From Candidatus Mediterraneibacter merdavium (GTDB lineage Bacteria > Bacillota > Clostridia > Lachnospirales > Lachnospiraceae), in the NCBI GenBank assembly GCA_019118545.1, contig DWYT01000160.1:43345-107344 (forward strand): DNA of 64,000 bases. Reading direction: 5' to 3'. The notes below the pieces were generated by a model. That model was given only the letters and a program-made list of their open reading frames with translations, was not told where the DNA came from and ran no database searches. Both the position numbers and the translations under genes were made by a program. Each line of letters begins with the position of its first letter. The first letter of the stretch is position 1. This document shows, piece by piece, positions 1 through 7,051 of the stretch.

Positions 1-2
1 CC

Positions 3-125
3 CTTGAGGGAACAGATATTGTCCGCACAGGGAGCCAGTGGATACATTGTGGGCTGGAATTGGATCAGTCAATGGAAGACTATCACGCAGTGCAGTGGGG
101 GCTTAGGAGGGTAGAAATGCCGTAA
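3..125 (+). CDS. C-terminal end of an unidentified protein (cut by window edge)
   Basis: An open frame runs in from the left edge and stops at TAA 123-125, giving about 40 residues that include GTDIVRTGSQWIHCGLEL. It is followed 22 bases later by the end of the convergent AraC gene. I do not recognise the family from this tail. The neighbouring uronate genes make a carbohydrate-active enzyme plausible, but that is inference only. The frame could also be fortuitous. Confidence 0.4.
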   Translation, partial: LEGTDIVRTGSQWIHCGLELDQSMEDYHAVQWGLRRVEMP

Positions 126-147
126 TAATCCAATGGTATCCACATGG

Positions 148-1008
148 TCAGGAATTATACTGCGCATATTTCTTCGGCGAGATTCCCACTGCCTTTGTAA
201 ATGCTTTGAGATAATTGCTGTAATCGTTGAATCCGCATGCTTCGCAAGCCTCGTTGACCGAGTACCCCTGACTGAGCAGGGACTTGGACAGAGTGATGCG
301 TTTGGCGGTGATGTATTTGTTGATGGTTGTTCCGGTCGCGGCTTTGAAGATACGGCAGATGTACGAACTGCTCAGATAAAAATGTGAGGAGAGCTCGTCC
401 AAGGACAGGGCGTCCTGCATATGTGCATTGATGTAGGAGAGGATGGCATCCACCTGCGCGTTGTGGGTGTTTGCTGCCTGTGATTCCTCCGCATTTTTAC
501 AGCGCGCGTTGAAAGCACGGTTTAAGAATACCATCAGTTCCAGAAAAACGGCCCGATCCATAATATCCTCCCCGAAACCGTCTGCGGAGGACAGCTTGTG
601 GATGTAGTAAAGGAAACGGTTCTGCTCTTCTGTGGAAAGGTGCATTCTGTGGGGCATGTCTGTGTCACGGAAAGAAAAGCACCGGCTTAAGTCCGTGGCG
701 TTTGTGGAGAGCTCTTTTAAGTATTCCGGATTGATGGACATGACGATGCGTTCGTGCTTCTGGCTGTCAATCTGGGACAGGTAATGGCTTTCGAACTGAT
801 TGATCAGGAAGATATCCCCCTCCTGAATATCATAGAAGCAGTTGTCGATCAGAAACTGCTTTCCCCCACAGATTGAGTAATAGATTTCATAGCAGTCGTG
901 GATGTGCATATCCATCGCTTTTTCATCCTTATACAGGTGTGCGAATGCGAATGAACGGTCTTCCATACACTGGCGCACAGTGTCTTTGCATGAGGGGCAG
1001 GCTTTCAT
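148..1008 (-). CDS. AraC-family transcriptional regulator
   Basis: This 286-residue protein is a ligand-responsive DNA-binding regulator. The N-terminal half looks like an AraC cupin sensor (HIHDCYEIYY near residues 34-43, followed by a beta-rich stretch). The last about 100 residues form the paired helix-turn-helix of the family (SLDELSSHFYLSSSYICRIF, then SVNEACEACGFNDYSNYLKA, ending SPKKY). The frame stays open upstream to 1137, but I place the start at the ATG at 1008 because it has a well-spaced AAAGGAGATG ribosome binding site and because the upstream residues are hydrophobic and unlike an AraC N-terminus. It is divergent from kduI, separated by 168 bp, so it is probably the local activator of kduI-kduD with a uronate-derived ligand. 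The family assignment is firm; the target and ligand are inferred. Confidence 0.9.
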   Translation of the reverse strand: MKACPSCKDTVRQCMEDRSFAFAHLYKDEKAMDMHIHDCYEIYYSICGGKQFLIDNCFYDIQEGDIFLINQFESHYLSQIDSQKHERIVMSINPEYLKELSTNATDLSRCFSFRDTDMPHRMHLSTEEQNRFLYYIHKLSSADGFGEDIMDRAVFLELMVFLNRAFNARCKNAEESQAANTHNAQVDAILSYINAHMQDALSLDELSSHFYLSSSYICRIFKAATGTTINKYITAKRITLSKSLLSQGYSVNEACEACGFNDYSNYLKAFTKAVGISPKKYAQYNS

Positions 1009-1176
1009 AAACAGGTCATCTCCTTTACGGTATTTTTTATAAGTATATACAGTGTGTTCAAAATTTTCAATATTTATATCAAAAAAACACAAGAAACGGA
1101 ATAAGGTGAATGATATACTATATACAAGCGAAAACAACAGAGCATTATCAGGATCAAATTTTCAGGAGGTTTTAGC

Positions 1177-2040
1177 ATGGAAGTAAGGACAGCCGCTTCA
1201 CCGAGAGACGTGAAGCACTACACAACAGACAGATTAAGAGAGGAATTTCTCATTCAGGATCTGTTTCAGGCAGATGAGATCAAGCTGGTATACAGCCATA
1301 TCGACCGTATTATCACAGGTTCCGCAGTTCCGGTCAATAAAAAACTGGATCTGACGGCGGGAAGTGAATTAAGGGCAGAGTATTTCCTGCAGAGAAGAGA
1401 GATGGGTCTGATCAATATCGGGGGAGACGGTGTTGTGACAGTCGATGGACGCACATATGAGATCAAGGCGCGTGACGGGATGTATATTGGATGCGGTTCA
1501 AAAGACATCTCCTTCGAGAGCAAGGACGCAGCGAACCCGGCGAAGTTCTACCTCAACAGCTGCCCGGCGCACACAGAGTACCCGACAGTACATATCAAGC
1601 TGGAGGGCGAGCCGGAGGAAGGCGTTGTCATCGTAAAAGATGAGAACAAGGTTGAGCTTGGAACACTTGAGGACTCCAACCACAGAGTGATCAACAAATA
1701 CATTGTAACAGGACAGGTGCAGAGCTGCCAGCTTGCAATGGGACTGACGAAGCTCCTTCCGGGAAGCGTATGGAACACAATGCCTGCCCACACACATGAC
1801 AGACGTATGGAGGTATATCTGTATTTTGATATGGAAGACGACGCGTTTGTTGTGCATTACATGGGCGAGCCTCAGGAGACGCGCCACATCATCATGCACA
1901 ATCAGGAGGCGGTCATCTCTCCGAGCTGGTCCATCCATTCCGGATGCGGTTCCAGAGCATATACATTCATCTGGGGAATGTGCGGTGAGAATCAGGACTA
2001 CGGCGATATGGACAATATTGAGAACAAAGATCTGAGATAA
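1177..2040 (+). CDS. kduI: 5-keto-4-deoxyuronate isomerase (4-deoxy-L-threo-5-hexosulose-uronate ketol-isomerase)
   Basis: This cytoplasmic cupin enzyme converts 5-keto-4-deoxyuronate, released from unsaturated oligouronides by lyases and hydrolases, to 2,5-diketo-3-deoxygluconate. At 287 residues it is slightly longer than E. coli KduI (about 278). The metal ligands are visible: H205 and H207 in MPAHTHDRRMEVYLYF, E212, and H254 in SWSIHSGCG, spaced exactly like the known H-H-E-H set. The start ATG has AGGAGGT seven bases upstream. It is first in a two-gene unit with kduD, 25 bp apart, and is read divergently from the AraC regulator. Confidence 0.96.
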   Translation: MEVRTAASPRDVKHYTTDRLREEFLIQDLFQADEIKLVYSHIDRIITGSAVPVNKKLDLTAGSELRAEYFLQRREMGLINIGGDGVVTVDGRTYEIKARDGMYIGCGSKDISFESKDAANPAKFYLNSCPAHTEYPTVHIKLEGEPEEGVVIVKDENKVELGTLEDSNHRVINKYIVTGQVQSCQLAMGLTKLLPGSVWNTMPAHTHDRRMEVYLYFDMEDDAFVVHYMGEPQETRHIIMHNQEAVISPSWSIHSGCGSRAYTFIWGMCGENQDYGDMDNIENKDLR

Positions 2041-2065
2041 AGGATTTAGAGAGGAGAGAAAGAAA

Positions 2066-2860
2066 ATGGTAAACTTTTCACTGGAAGGTAAAATCGCCCT
2101 TGTGACAGGCGCATCTTATGGAATTGGTTTCGGCATCGCGTCCGCATACGCAGAGGCAGGTGCAACGATCTGTTTTAATGATATCAGTCAGGAGAAAGTT
2201 GATATGGGTCTTGCTTCTTACAAAGAGGCAGGTATCGAGGCTCACGGCTATGTGTGCGACGTGACGGACGAAGCGCAGGTTAAGGAAATGGTGGCGAAGA
2301 TCAGCGAGGAAGTCGGAGCGATCGACATTCTGGTAAATAACGCGGGCATCATCATGAGAAAACCGATGCTCGAGATGGGGGCGGACGAGTTCCGCAAAGT
2401 AATCGACGTTGACTTAAACGCTCCGTTCATCCTTTCCAAAGCTGTGATTCCGGGCATGATTGAGAAGGGACACGGCAAGATCATCAACATCTGCTCCATG
2501 ATGAGCGAACTTGGACGCGAGACTGTGTCCGCATATGCGGCGGCAAAGGGCGGACTTAAGATGCTTACAAGAAACATCTGCTCTGAGTACGGCGAGTACA
2601 ATATCCAGTGCAATGGTATCGGACCGGGATACATCGCGACTCCGCAGACGGCTCCTCTTCGCGAGCGTCAGGCTGACGGAAGCAGACATCCGTTTGACCA
2701 GTTCATCGTGTCAAAGACACCGGCGGCAAGATGGGGCAATCCGGAAGACCTTCAGGGGCCTGCAGTGTTCCTTGCTTCCGACGCTTCTGATTTCGTGAAC
2801 GGACACATCCTGTATGTGGACGGAGGTATCCTCGCTTATATCGGCAAACAGCCGGAATAA
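2066..2860 (+). CDS. kduD: 2-dehydro-3-deoxy-D-gluconate 5-dehydrogenase (short-chain dehydrogenase)
   Basis: This is the NAD(P)-dependent reductase that takes the KduI product, 2,5-diketo-3-deoxygluconate, to 2-keto-3-deoxygluconate (KDG). The 264-residue protein has the classical SDR layout: TGASYGIG cofactor loop near residue 14, NNAG near 90, catalytic Ser in the ICSMMSELG stretch, and YAAAK. The related gluconate 5-dehydrogenases look alike; the pairing with kduI decides for KduD. A good GAGGAGAG site precedes the ATG. A strong inverted repeat follows the stop codon and separates it from the convergent IclR gene. Confidence 0.93.
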   Translation: MVNFSLEGKIALVTGASYGIGFGIASAYAEAGATICFNDISQEKVDMGLASYKEAGIEAHGYVCDVTDEAQVKEMVAKISEEVGAIDILVNNAGIIMRKPMLEMGADEFRKVIDVDLNAPFILSKAVIPGMIEKGHGKIINICSMMSELGRETVSAYAAAKGGLKMLTRNICSEYGEYNIQCNGIGPGYIATPQTAPLRERQADGSRHPFDQFIVSKTPAARWGNPEDLQGPAVFLASDASDFVNGHILYVDGGILAYIGKQPE

Positions 2861-2871
2861 TGAAATAGCAA

Positions 2872-2917
2872 CAAGGCCTGCGCATCAGAGATTTCGTCCA
2901 TGATGCGGCAGGCCTTG
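2872..2917. terminator. Bidirectional terminator between kduD and the IclR gene
   Basis: A long stem (CAAGGCCTGC on the left, GCAGGCCTTG on the right, with the inner bases also partly paired as gcatca/tgatgc) sits between two convergent genes that end 12 and 8 bases away. It lacks a long T tract, so it may be an imperfect intrinsic terminator. Confidence 0.7.
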
Positions 2918-2924
2918 TGCAAAG

Positions 2925-3686
2925 CTACCGGGCAAGATTTTCGGCCATCTCTTTTGCCGTCCCAAGCACATAGTCTGCCAGCTCACGGATCCGCCCGTCG
3001 TCCATGCGGCTGACAGGAGCTGAGATGCTGAAAGCATATTTTGTATCCCCCATTGGGACTTTTAAGCTGCACGCGATGCACCGGACGCCGATCTGATTTT
3101 CCTCGTTATCCAGAGCGTATCCCTGTTGTCTTATCTGTTCAAGCTCTTTTTTGAACTCTTCGTGGTCTGTGATCGTGTGTTCTGTGAGGGCGCAGATATC
3201 GCTGGTGTTCCATATCTCTTCTGCCTCCCAGTCTTCCATCCGGGCCATCATAGCCTTGCCTACACCGGAGCAGTAAAGAGGGATTCTGCTTCCGATGCGG
3301 GACACCATCTGCATCCCGTTGTTGAAGGCCTCCACCTTGTCGATATACACAGCGTCTGTCCCGTCCCGCTCTACGAAATGGACGGTCTCCCCGCTGGCTT
3401 CCATCAGCCTGCGCAGGTAAGGGCGCACACTCTGCAGGATGTCTACTTTGCTCATGATGCGGGTTGCTATATCTACGATCTTAAATGTAGGCTCATATTT
3501 TCCGTTCGCGGGATTTTGTCTGGCGTATCCCATATAGATCAGAGAGTTTAATACTCTGTGGGCGGTCGTTTTGTTCAATCCTAAAGTGTCGCTCAGTTCC
3601 ATCAGACCGATGCTCCCGGTATCAGCGAGCAGTTCAAGAGTCTGAAAAAGGCGTCCCGCCACCTGAATGGGATTTTTTTGTTCCAT
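2925..3686 (-). CDS. IclR-family transcriptional regulator (KdgR-like role)
   Basis: A 253-residue regulator. Residues about 8-70 are the winged helix (FQTLELLADTGSIGLMELSD, LGLNKTTAHRVLNSL), followed by the IclR effector-binding domain (ETVHFVERDGTDAVYIDKV, GKAMMARM, GVRCIACSLKVPMG). The start at 3686 has AAGGAG spaced correctly. It is divergent from eda-kdgK with 208 bp between them. IclR relatives such as KdgR sense KDG, and the position fits that role. A palindrome near its own start site matches one in the eda leader (3719-3733 and 3864-3878), suggesting autorepression plus control of eda-kdgK. Family certain; effector inferred. Confidence 0.9.
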   Translation of the reverse strand: MEQKNPIQVAGRLFQTLELLADTGSIGLMELSDTLGLNKTTAHRVLNSLIYMGYARQNPANGKYEPTFKIVDIATRIMSKVDILQSVRPYLRRLMEASGETVHFVERDGTDAVYIDKVEAFNNGMQMVSRIGSRIPLYCSGVGKAMMARMEDWEAEEIWNTSDICALTEHTITDHEEFKKELEQIRQQGYALDNEENQIGVRCIACSLKVPMGDTKYAFSISAPVSRMDDGRIRELADYVLGTAKEMAENLAR

Positions 3687-3718
3687 GGTTTAGCTCCTTT
3701 GATATTTTTCTGTCATTG

Positions 3719-3733
3719 TTCCATATTATGAAA
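3719..3733. promoter_or_regulatory. Candidate IclR operator 1 (own promoter)
   Basis: TTCCATATTATGAAA, an imperfect palindrome that overlaps the expected transcription start of the IclR gene. Its minus-strand promoter reads TTGAAC (3760-3765), 17 bp, TATCAT (3737-3742). It differs from the palindrome in the eda leader at only two positions. Confidence 0.6.
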
Positions 3734-3802
3734 GTAATGATACCACGAAACGGCATTAAGTTCAAGCCTGTGCATTTTCTTATTTTTTCTTTGTTTTTCT
3801 AC

Positions 3803-3830
3803 TTGACATTTTCGCAGAGCGTATTATACT
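3803..3830 (+). promoter_or_regulatory. Sigma-A type promoter of eda-kdgK
   Basis: TTGACA at 3803-3808, a 16-bp spacer and TATACT at 3825-3830. The expected start is near 3837, leaving a leader of about 58 nt that contains the second candidate operator. Confidence 0.75.
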
Positions 3831-3863
3831 TTCAAGTAGGATGTATCACATCGAGAAACATGA

Positions 3864-3878
3864 TTTCATATTGTGAAA
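3864..3878. promoter_or_regulatory. Candidate IclR operator 2 (eda leader)
   Basis: TTTCATATTGTGAAA, a perfect five-base palindrome around a five-base centre, about 27-41 bases downstream of the expected eda start. Together with 3719-3733 it gives the shared form TTYCATATTRTGAAA. It resembles the TTTCA/TGAAA flavour of known KdgR sites. Confidence 0.6.
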
Positions 3879-3894
3879 CAAAAGGAGAAGGAAA

Positions 3895-4536
3895 ATGAAT
3901 GAAGTGTTAAAACAGATCGAAGAGATCGGTATCGTTCCTGTCGTTGTTTTGAATGACGCGAAAGACGCGGAGCCTCTTGCTCAGGCACTCTGCGAGGGAG
4001 GTCTTCCGTGCGCGGAGGTGACATTCCGTACAGACGCGGCGGAGGAATCGATCCGTATCATGGCTGAGAAGTTCCCGGATATGCTGGTGGGCGCGGGTAC
4101 AGTGCTGACAACAGAGCAGGTTGACCGCGCGGTGGCAGCAGGAGCGAAATTCATCGTAAGTCCGGGACTGAACCCGAAGGTCGTAAAGTACTGTGTTGAA
4201 AAAGGGATCCTCATCACACCGGGATGCGCAAATCCGAGCGACGTAGAGCAGGCCATCGAGAACGGACTTGAGGTCGTAAAGTTCTTTCCGGCAGAGCAGG
4301 CTGGCGGTCTGGCATACATCAAAGCCATCGCAGCTCCGTATGTAGGGATGAAGTTCATGCCCACAGGCGGCATCAACCCGAAGAATGTAAAAGAGTATCT
4401 TGCATATGACAGGATCCTTGCCTGCGGCGGAAGCTGGATGGTAAAGGGCGACCTTGTCAAGGCGGGCGAGTTTGACAAGATCAAAGAACTCGTGAAAGAA
4501 GCAGTAGAGATCGTAAAAGAAAGCAGAGGTAAATAA
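3895..4536 (+). CDS. eda: KDPG/KHG aldolase (2-dehydro-3-deoxyphosphogluconate aldolase)
   Basis: It cleaves 2-keto-3-deoxy-6-phosphogluconate to pyruvate and glyceraldehyde-3-phosphate, the last step of hexuronate and Entner-Doudoroff catabolism. The 213-residue class I aldolase has the general-acid Glu in AEVTFRT (E41), the Schiff-base Lys in VVKFFPAEQAGG (K129), and MPTGGI near residue 160. The start ATG follows AAGGAG. It is first in an operon with kdgK, which begins two bases after its stop. Enzymes of this family may also act on 4-hydroxy-2-oxoglutarate. Confidence 0.95.
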   Translation: MNEVLKQIEEIGIVPVVVLNDAKDAEPLAQALCEGGLPCAEVTFRTDAAEESIRIMAEKFPDMLVGAGTVLTTEQVDRAVAAGAKFIVSPGLNPKVVKYCVEKGILITPGCANPSDVEQAIENGLEVVKFFPAEQAGGLAYIKAIAAPYVGMKFMPTGGINPKNVKEYLAYDRILACGGSWMVKGDLVKAGEFDKIKELVKEAVEIVKESRGK

Positions 4537-4538
4537 GA

Positions 4539-5564
4539 ATGTCAAAGAAAGTTATCACATTTGGTGAAATCATGTTAAGGCTTGCTCCGGAAGGGTATTA
4601 CCGTTTCGTACAGGCGGATACCTTCGGCGCTACATATGGCGGAGGGGAGGCGAACGTGGCTGTCTCCCTTGCAAACTACGGATTCGACGCGAAGTTCGTG
4701 ACAAAGCTCCCGAAGCATGAGATCGGACAGGCTGCTGTCAACTCTTTAAGAAAATACGGAGTTGACACATCTTACATTGCGCGCGGCGGCGACAGAGTGG
4801 GTATCTACTTTTTGGAAAAAGGCGCTTCACAGCGTCCGTCCAAAGTTATCTATGACCGCGCGGGATCTTCTATCGCGACTGCTTCCACGGCGGATTTCAA
4901 CTGGAAAGAGATCTTCGACGGAGCAGAGTGGTTCCACTTTACCGGCATCACACCGGCGCTCAACGATGAGGTGGCGGCTATCTGCCTCGAGGCATGCAAG
5001 GCGGCGAAGGAAGCGGGCGTCATGATCTCCTGTGACCTGAACTACAGAAATAAACTGTGGTCCAAAGAGAAAGCAGGACAGGTGATGGGCGAGCTGTGCC
5101 AGTATGTTGACGTATGTATCGCCAACGAGGAGGATGCTTCTGATGTATTCGGCATCAAGGCTGCTGACACAGATGTGACGAAGGGTGAAGTAAACCATGA
5201 AGGCTACAAAGATGTGGCAAAACAGCTTGCAGACAGATTCGGATTCTCCAAAGTGGCTATCACGCTGCGCGAGTCCATCTCTGCAAATGACAATAAATGG
5301 TCTGCTATGCTCTATGACGGAACAGACTACTACTTCAGCAAGAAATACACGATGCACATCGTTGACCGTGTGGGCGGCGGCGACAGCTTCGGCGGCGGCC
5401 TGATCTGTGCGTGTCTTAACGGATATGATTCTCAGGCAACGATCGAGTTCGCGGTTGCGGCTTCCTGCCTGAAACATTCTATCGAAGGAGACTTCAACAT
5501 GGTATCCATGGATGAGGTGCTCAAGCTGGCGGGCGGAGATGCTTCCGGACGTGTCCAGAGATAA
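4539..5564 (+). CDS. kdgK: 2-keto-3-deoxygluconate kinase (PfkB family)
   Basis: It phosphorylates KDG, the KduD product, to KDPG for the aldolase encoded just upstream. The 341-residue sugar kinase carries the N-terminal GGGEANVAVSLA motif of ribokinase-type enzymes and the C-terminal DRVGGGDSFGGG signature with the catalytic base at D282. The family as a whole phosphorylates several sugars; the KDG assignment comes from the operon with eda and the nearby kdu genes. A strong terminator follows at 5604-5640. Confidence 0.92.
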   Translation: MSKKVITFGEIMLRLAPEGYYRFVQADTFGATYGGGEANVAVSLANYGFDAKFVTKLPKHEIGQAAVNSLRKYGVDTSYIARGGDRVGIYFLEKGASQRPSKVIYDRAGSSIATASTADFNWKEIFDGAEWFHFTGITPALNDEVAAICLEACKAAKEAGVMISCDLNYRNKLWSKEKAGQVMGELCQYVDVCIANEEDASDVFGIKAADTDVTKGEVNHEGYKDVAKQLADRFGFSKVAITLRESISANDNKWSAMLYDGTDYYFSKKYTMHIVDRVGGGDSFGGGLICACLNGYDSQATIEFAVAASCLKHSIEGDFNMVSMDEVLKLAGGDASGRVQR

Positions 5565-5603
5565 TCTTTGATGACGTGAAATTTATATAAACCCAACCTT
5601 TTC

Positions 5604-5640
5604 GGGGATGCTGTCTGCCATGCAGCATCCCCACTTTTAT
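5604..5640 (+). terminator. Intrinsic terminator of eda-kdgK
   Basis: Perfect ten-base arms, GGGGATGCTG (5604-5613) and CAGCATCCCC (5623-5632), with a nine-base loop, followed by ACTTTTATTT. Confidence 0.85.
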
Positions 5641-5833
5641 TTCTGCGGGCAGCGGGCCAAGCGCGTATGCCTGCATCGGCGTCTTTGGCTGCTCCACCGG
5701 CAGTGATGGGTGGTTGCTTTTATGGAGTGAAACAGATGACGCGGGGTTGTGCTCGTCCGGCTCCTGTGATAAAATTTACCTGACAGTTCATATTCCAGCC
5801 GGAATGAGGGTGGGGCTTTGCGGAGGGTATGCC

Positions 5834-6412
5834 ATGATAGATGACGCGATAGAATTTGCAACGAAGGCGCATGAAGGACAGTTTCGGAAAGGGACGAGGA
5901 GACCGTATATCGTCCACCCCGTTGAGGTGGCGGATATCGTTTCTGCGATGACAAATGATGAGGAAGTGATCTGCGCGGCGGTGCTGCATGATACGATTGA
6001 GGATTGCCGGGGGATTACAAAGGATGTTTTAAAGCTCAGGTTTGGCAGCCGTGTTGCGGACATTGTGGTGCAGGAAAGCGAGGATAAGTCCCGCACATGG
6101 GAGGAGCGTAAAGGCGCCACGATCAACCGTCTTAAGGACGCGCCCTTGGAAGTGCAGATGATCGGTCTTGCGGACAAGCTGTCCAATATGCGTGATATTG
6201 ACAGAGATTATCCGGGAGCAGGGGATGCGTTGTGGAGCCGTTTTCGCATGCAGAGCAAGGAGGCTCTTGCGTGGTATTACAAGAGCATTCGCGATGTGCT
6301 GGAGAAGCCTTTTAAAGGAGTGCCGGCATATGAGGAATACTGCCGTTTGGTCGATAAGAATTTTGGCCCGGGTCCGGCGCATACCGGATGGAGACGGCCG
6401 GAACAACCATAA
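5834..6412 (+). CDS. HD-domain protein, probable small alarmone hydrolase ((p)ppGpp 3'-pyrophosphohydrolase-like)
   Basis: A 192-residue single-domain protein resembling the hydrolase half of RelA/SpoT and the MESH1-type stand-alone hydrolases. Visible motifs are FATKAHEGQFRKGTRRPYIVH, VLHDTIED (the HD metal site) and LADKLSNMRDI. There is no synthetase, TGS or ACT domain. I start it at the ATG at 5834 because of the CGGAGGG site seven bases ahead and the match to the family N-terminus; the open frame begins at 5714. It stands alone after the kdgK terminator. The substrate may be (p)ppGpp or another nucleotide; the sequence cannot decide. Confidence 0.85.
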   Translation: MIDDAIEFATKAHEGQFRKGTRRPYIVHPVEVADIVSAMTNDEEVICAAVLHDTIEDCRGITKDVLKLRFGSRVADIVVQESEDKSRTWEERKGATINRLKDAPLEVQMIGLADKLSNMRDIDRDYPGAGDALWSRFRMQSKEALAWYYKSIRDVLEKPFKGVPAYEEYCRLVDKNFGPGPAHTGWRRPEQP

Positions 6413-6460
6413 AACAACAAAATGCACGGATCAGGCTTGGGATGATATTTTGTTTTCGGC

Positions 6461-6976
6461 CTAAGGCTCCCGAAACAGTCCGATATCCGGGGGCAGAAAG
6501 GTAAACAGAAAGAAAGCCAGAGCAAGAAGAATAGTCAGTGCGGCGATCAGTTTTTGCATCCGGTATATGCGGTCGGATGACTCTAGTTTCCGTGCAGTAT
6601 AAAATACGGCGGCAACCGCAATAAAAAAGATCGCGATGTCTATGAAAGACACGTTTCGTCCTAAGACGCCTGAGTAAGTGTAGAAGAGGACAGTGATCAG
6701 GAAAGTGCCGATGAGATTGCCTGCGAGGAGGGCGGGGCGCAAGGAAGGATACGCCTTGCGTATGGCTGGCGGCATGAACAGGGACCAGAGCAGGACAGGG
6801 AAGAAAACCAGCTTCATGTGTTCCCATGTGGATTCATTTACCGGAGAAAAGAGGGCGATCACCCGGTTCTCCCCGCTCCATTCATAGAAAAAGTGCGAGA
6901 GAGTTCCAAGTATGGCAGTGAAGATAAGACCTGCGATGAGATAATATCTGACGGATTTACTGACGTTCTGTTCCAT
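6461..6976 (-). CDS. Small multi-pass membrane protein, probably DUF6512-like
   Basis: A 171-residue protein with about five hydrophobic segments and a conserved-looking FSPVNESTWEHMKLVFFP loop near residue 45. I relate it to the family Pfam calls DUF6512 from memory; function unknown. I use the ATG at 6976 rather than the in-frame start at 7048 because the latter would put a polar tail through a strong inverted repeat. A GGGGG run lies seven bases before that ATG and forms part of the repeat. It follows the symporter gene on the same strand, so the hairpin may attenuate read-through between them. Confidence 0.75.
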   Translation of the reverse strand: MEQNVSKSVRYYLIAGLIFTAILGTLSHFFYEWSGENRVIALFSPVNESTWEHMKLVFFPVLLWSLFMPPAIRKAYPSLRPALLAGNLIGTFLITVLFYTYSGVLGRNVSFIDIAIFFIAVAAVFYTARKLESSDRIYRMQKLIAALTILLALAFFLFTFLPPDIGLFREP

Positions 6977-6981
6977 AAAAT

Positions 6982-7032
6982 TACCCCCGTATACTGTAAC
7001 AGTGATGTGCTCTATTACAGTATGCGGGGGTA
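6982..7032 (-). terminator. Inverted repeat between the symporter gene and the DUF6512-like gene
   Basis: Arms of 18 bases (6982-6999 and 7015-7032) pair with a single mismatch, with cores CCCCCGTATACTGTAA and TTACAGTATGCGGGGG. Read on the minus strand the hairpin lies 20 bases after the symporter stop and is followed by AATTTTA, so it can act as a terminator or attenuator. It also holds the only G-rich ribosome binding site of the next gene, so it could mask translation. Confidence 0.6.
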
Positions 7033-7051
7033 GGTTGTTTTTATACATTGA

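Noticed and set aside
3716-3898. A 60-codon plus frame across the eda promoter
   Set aside because: It covers the promoter and both candidate operators and has no ribosome binding site.
6413-6460. Bidirectional terminator between the HD gene and the DUF6512-like gene
   Set aside because: AAAACAACAAAAT and ATATTTTGTTTT pair only in part and without G/C support; too weak to list as a feature.
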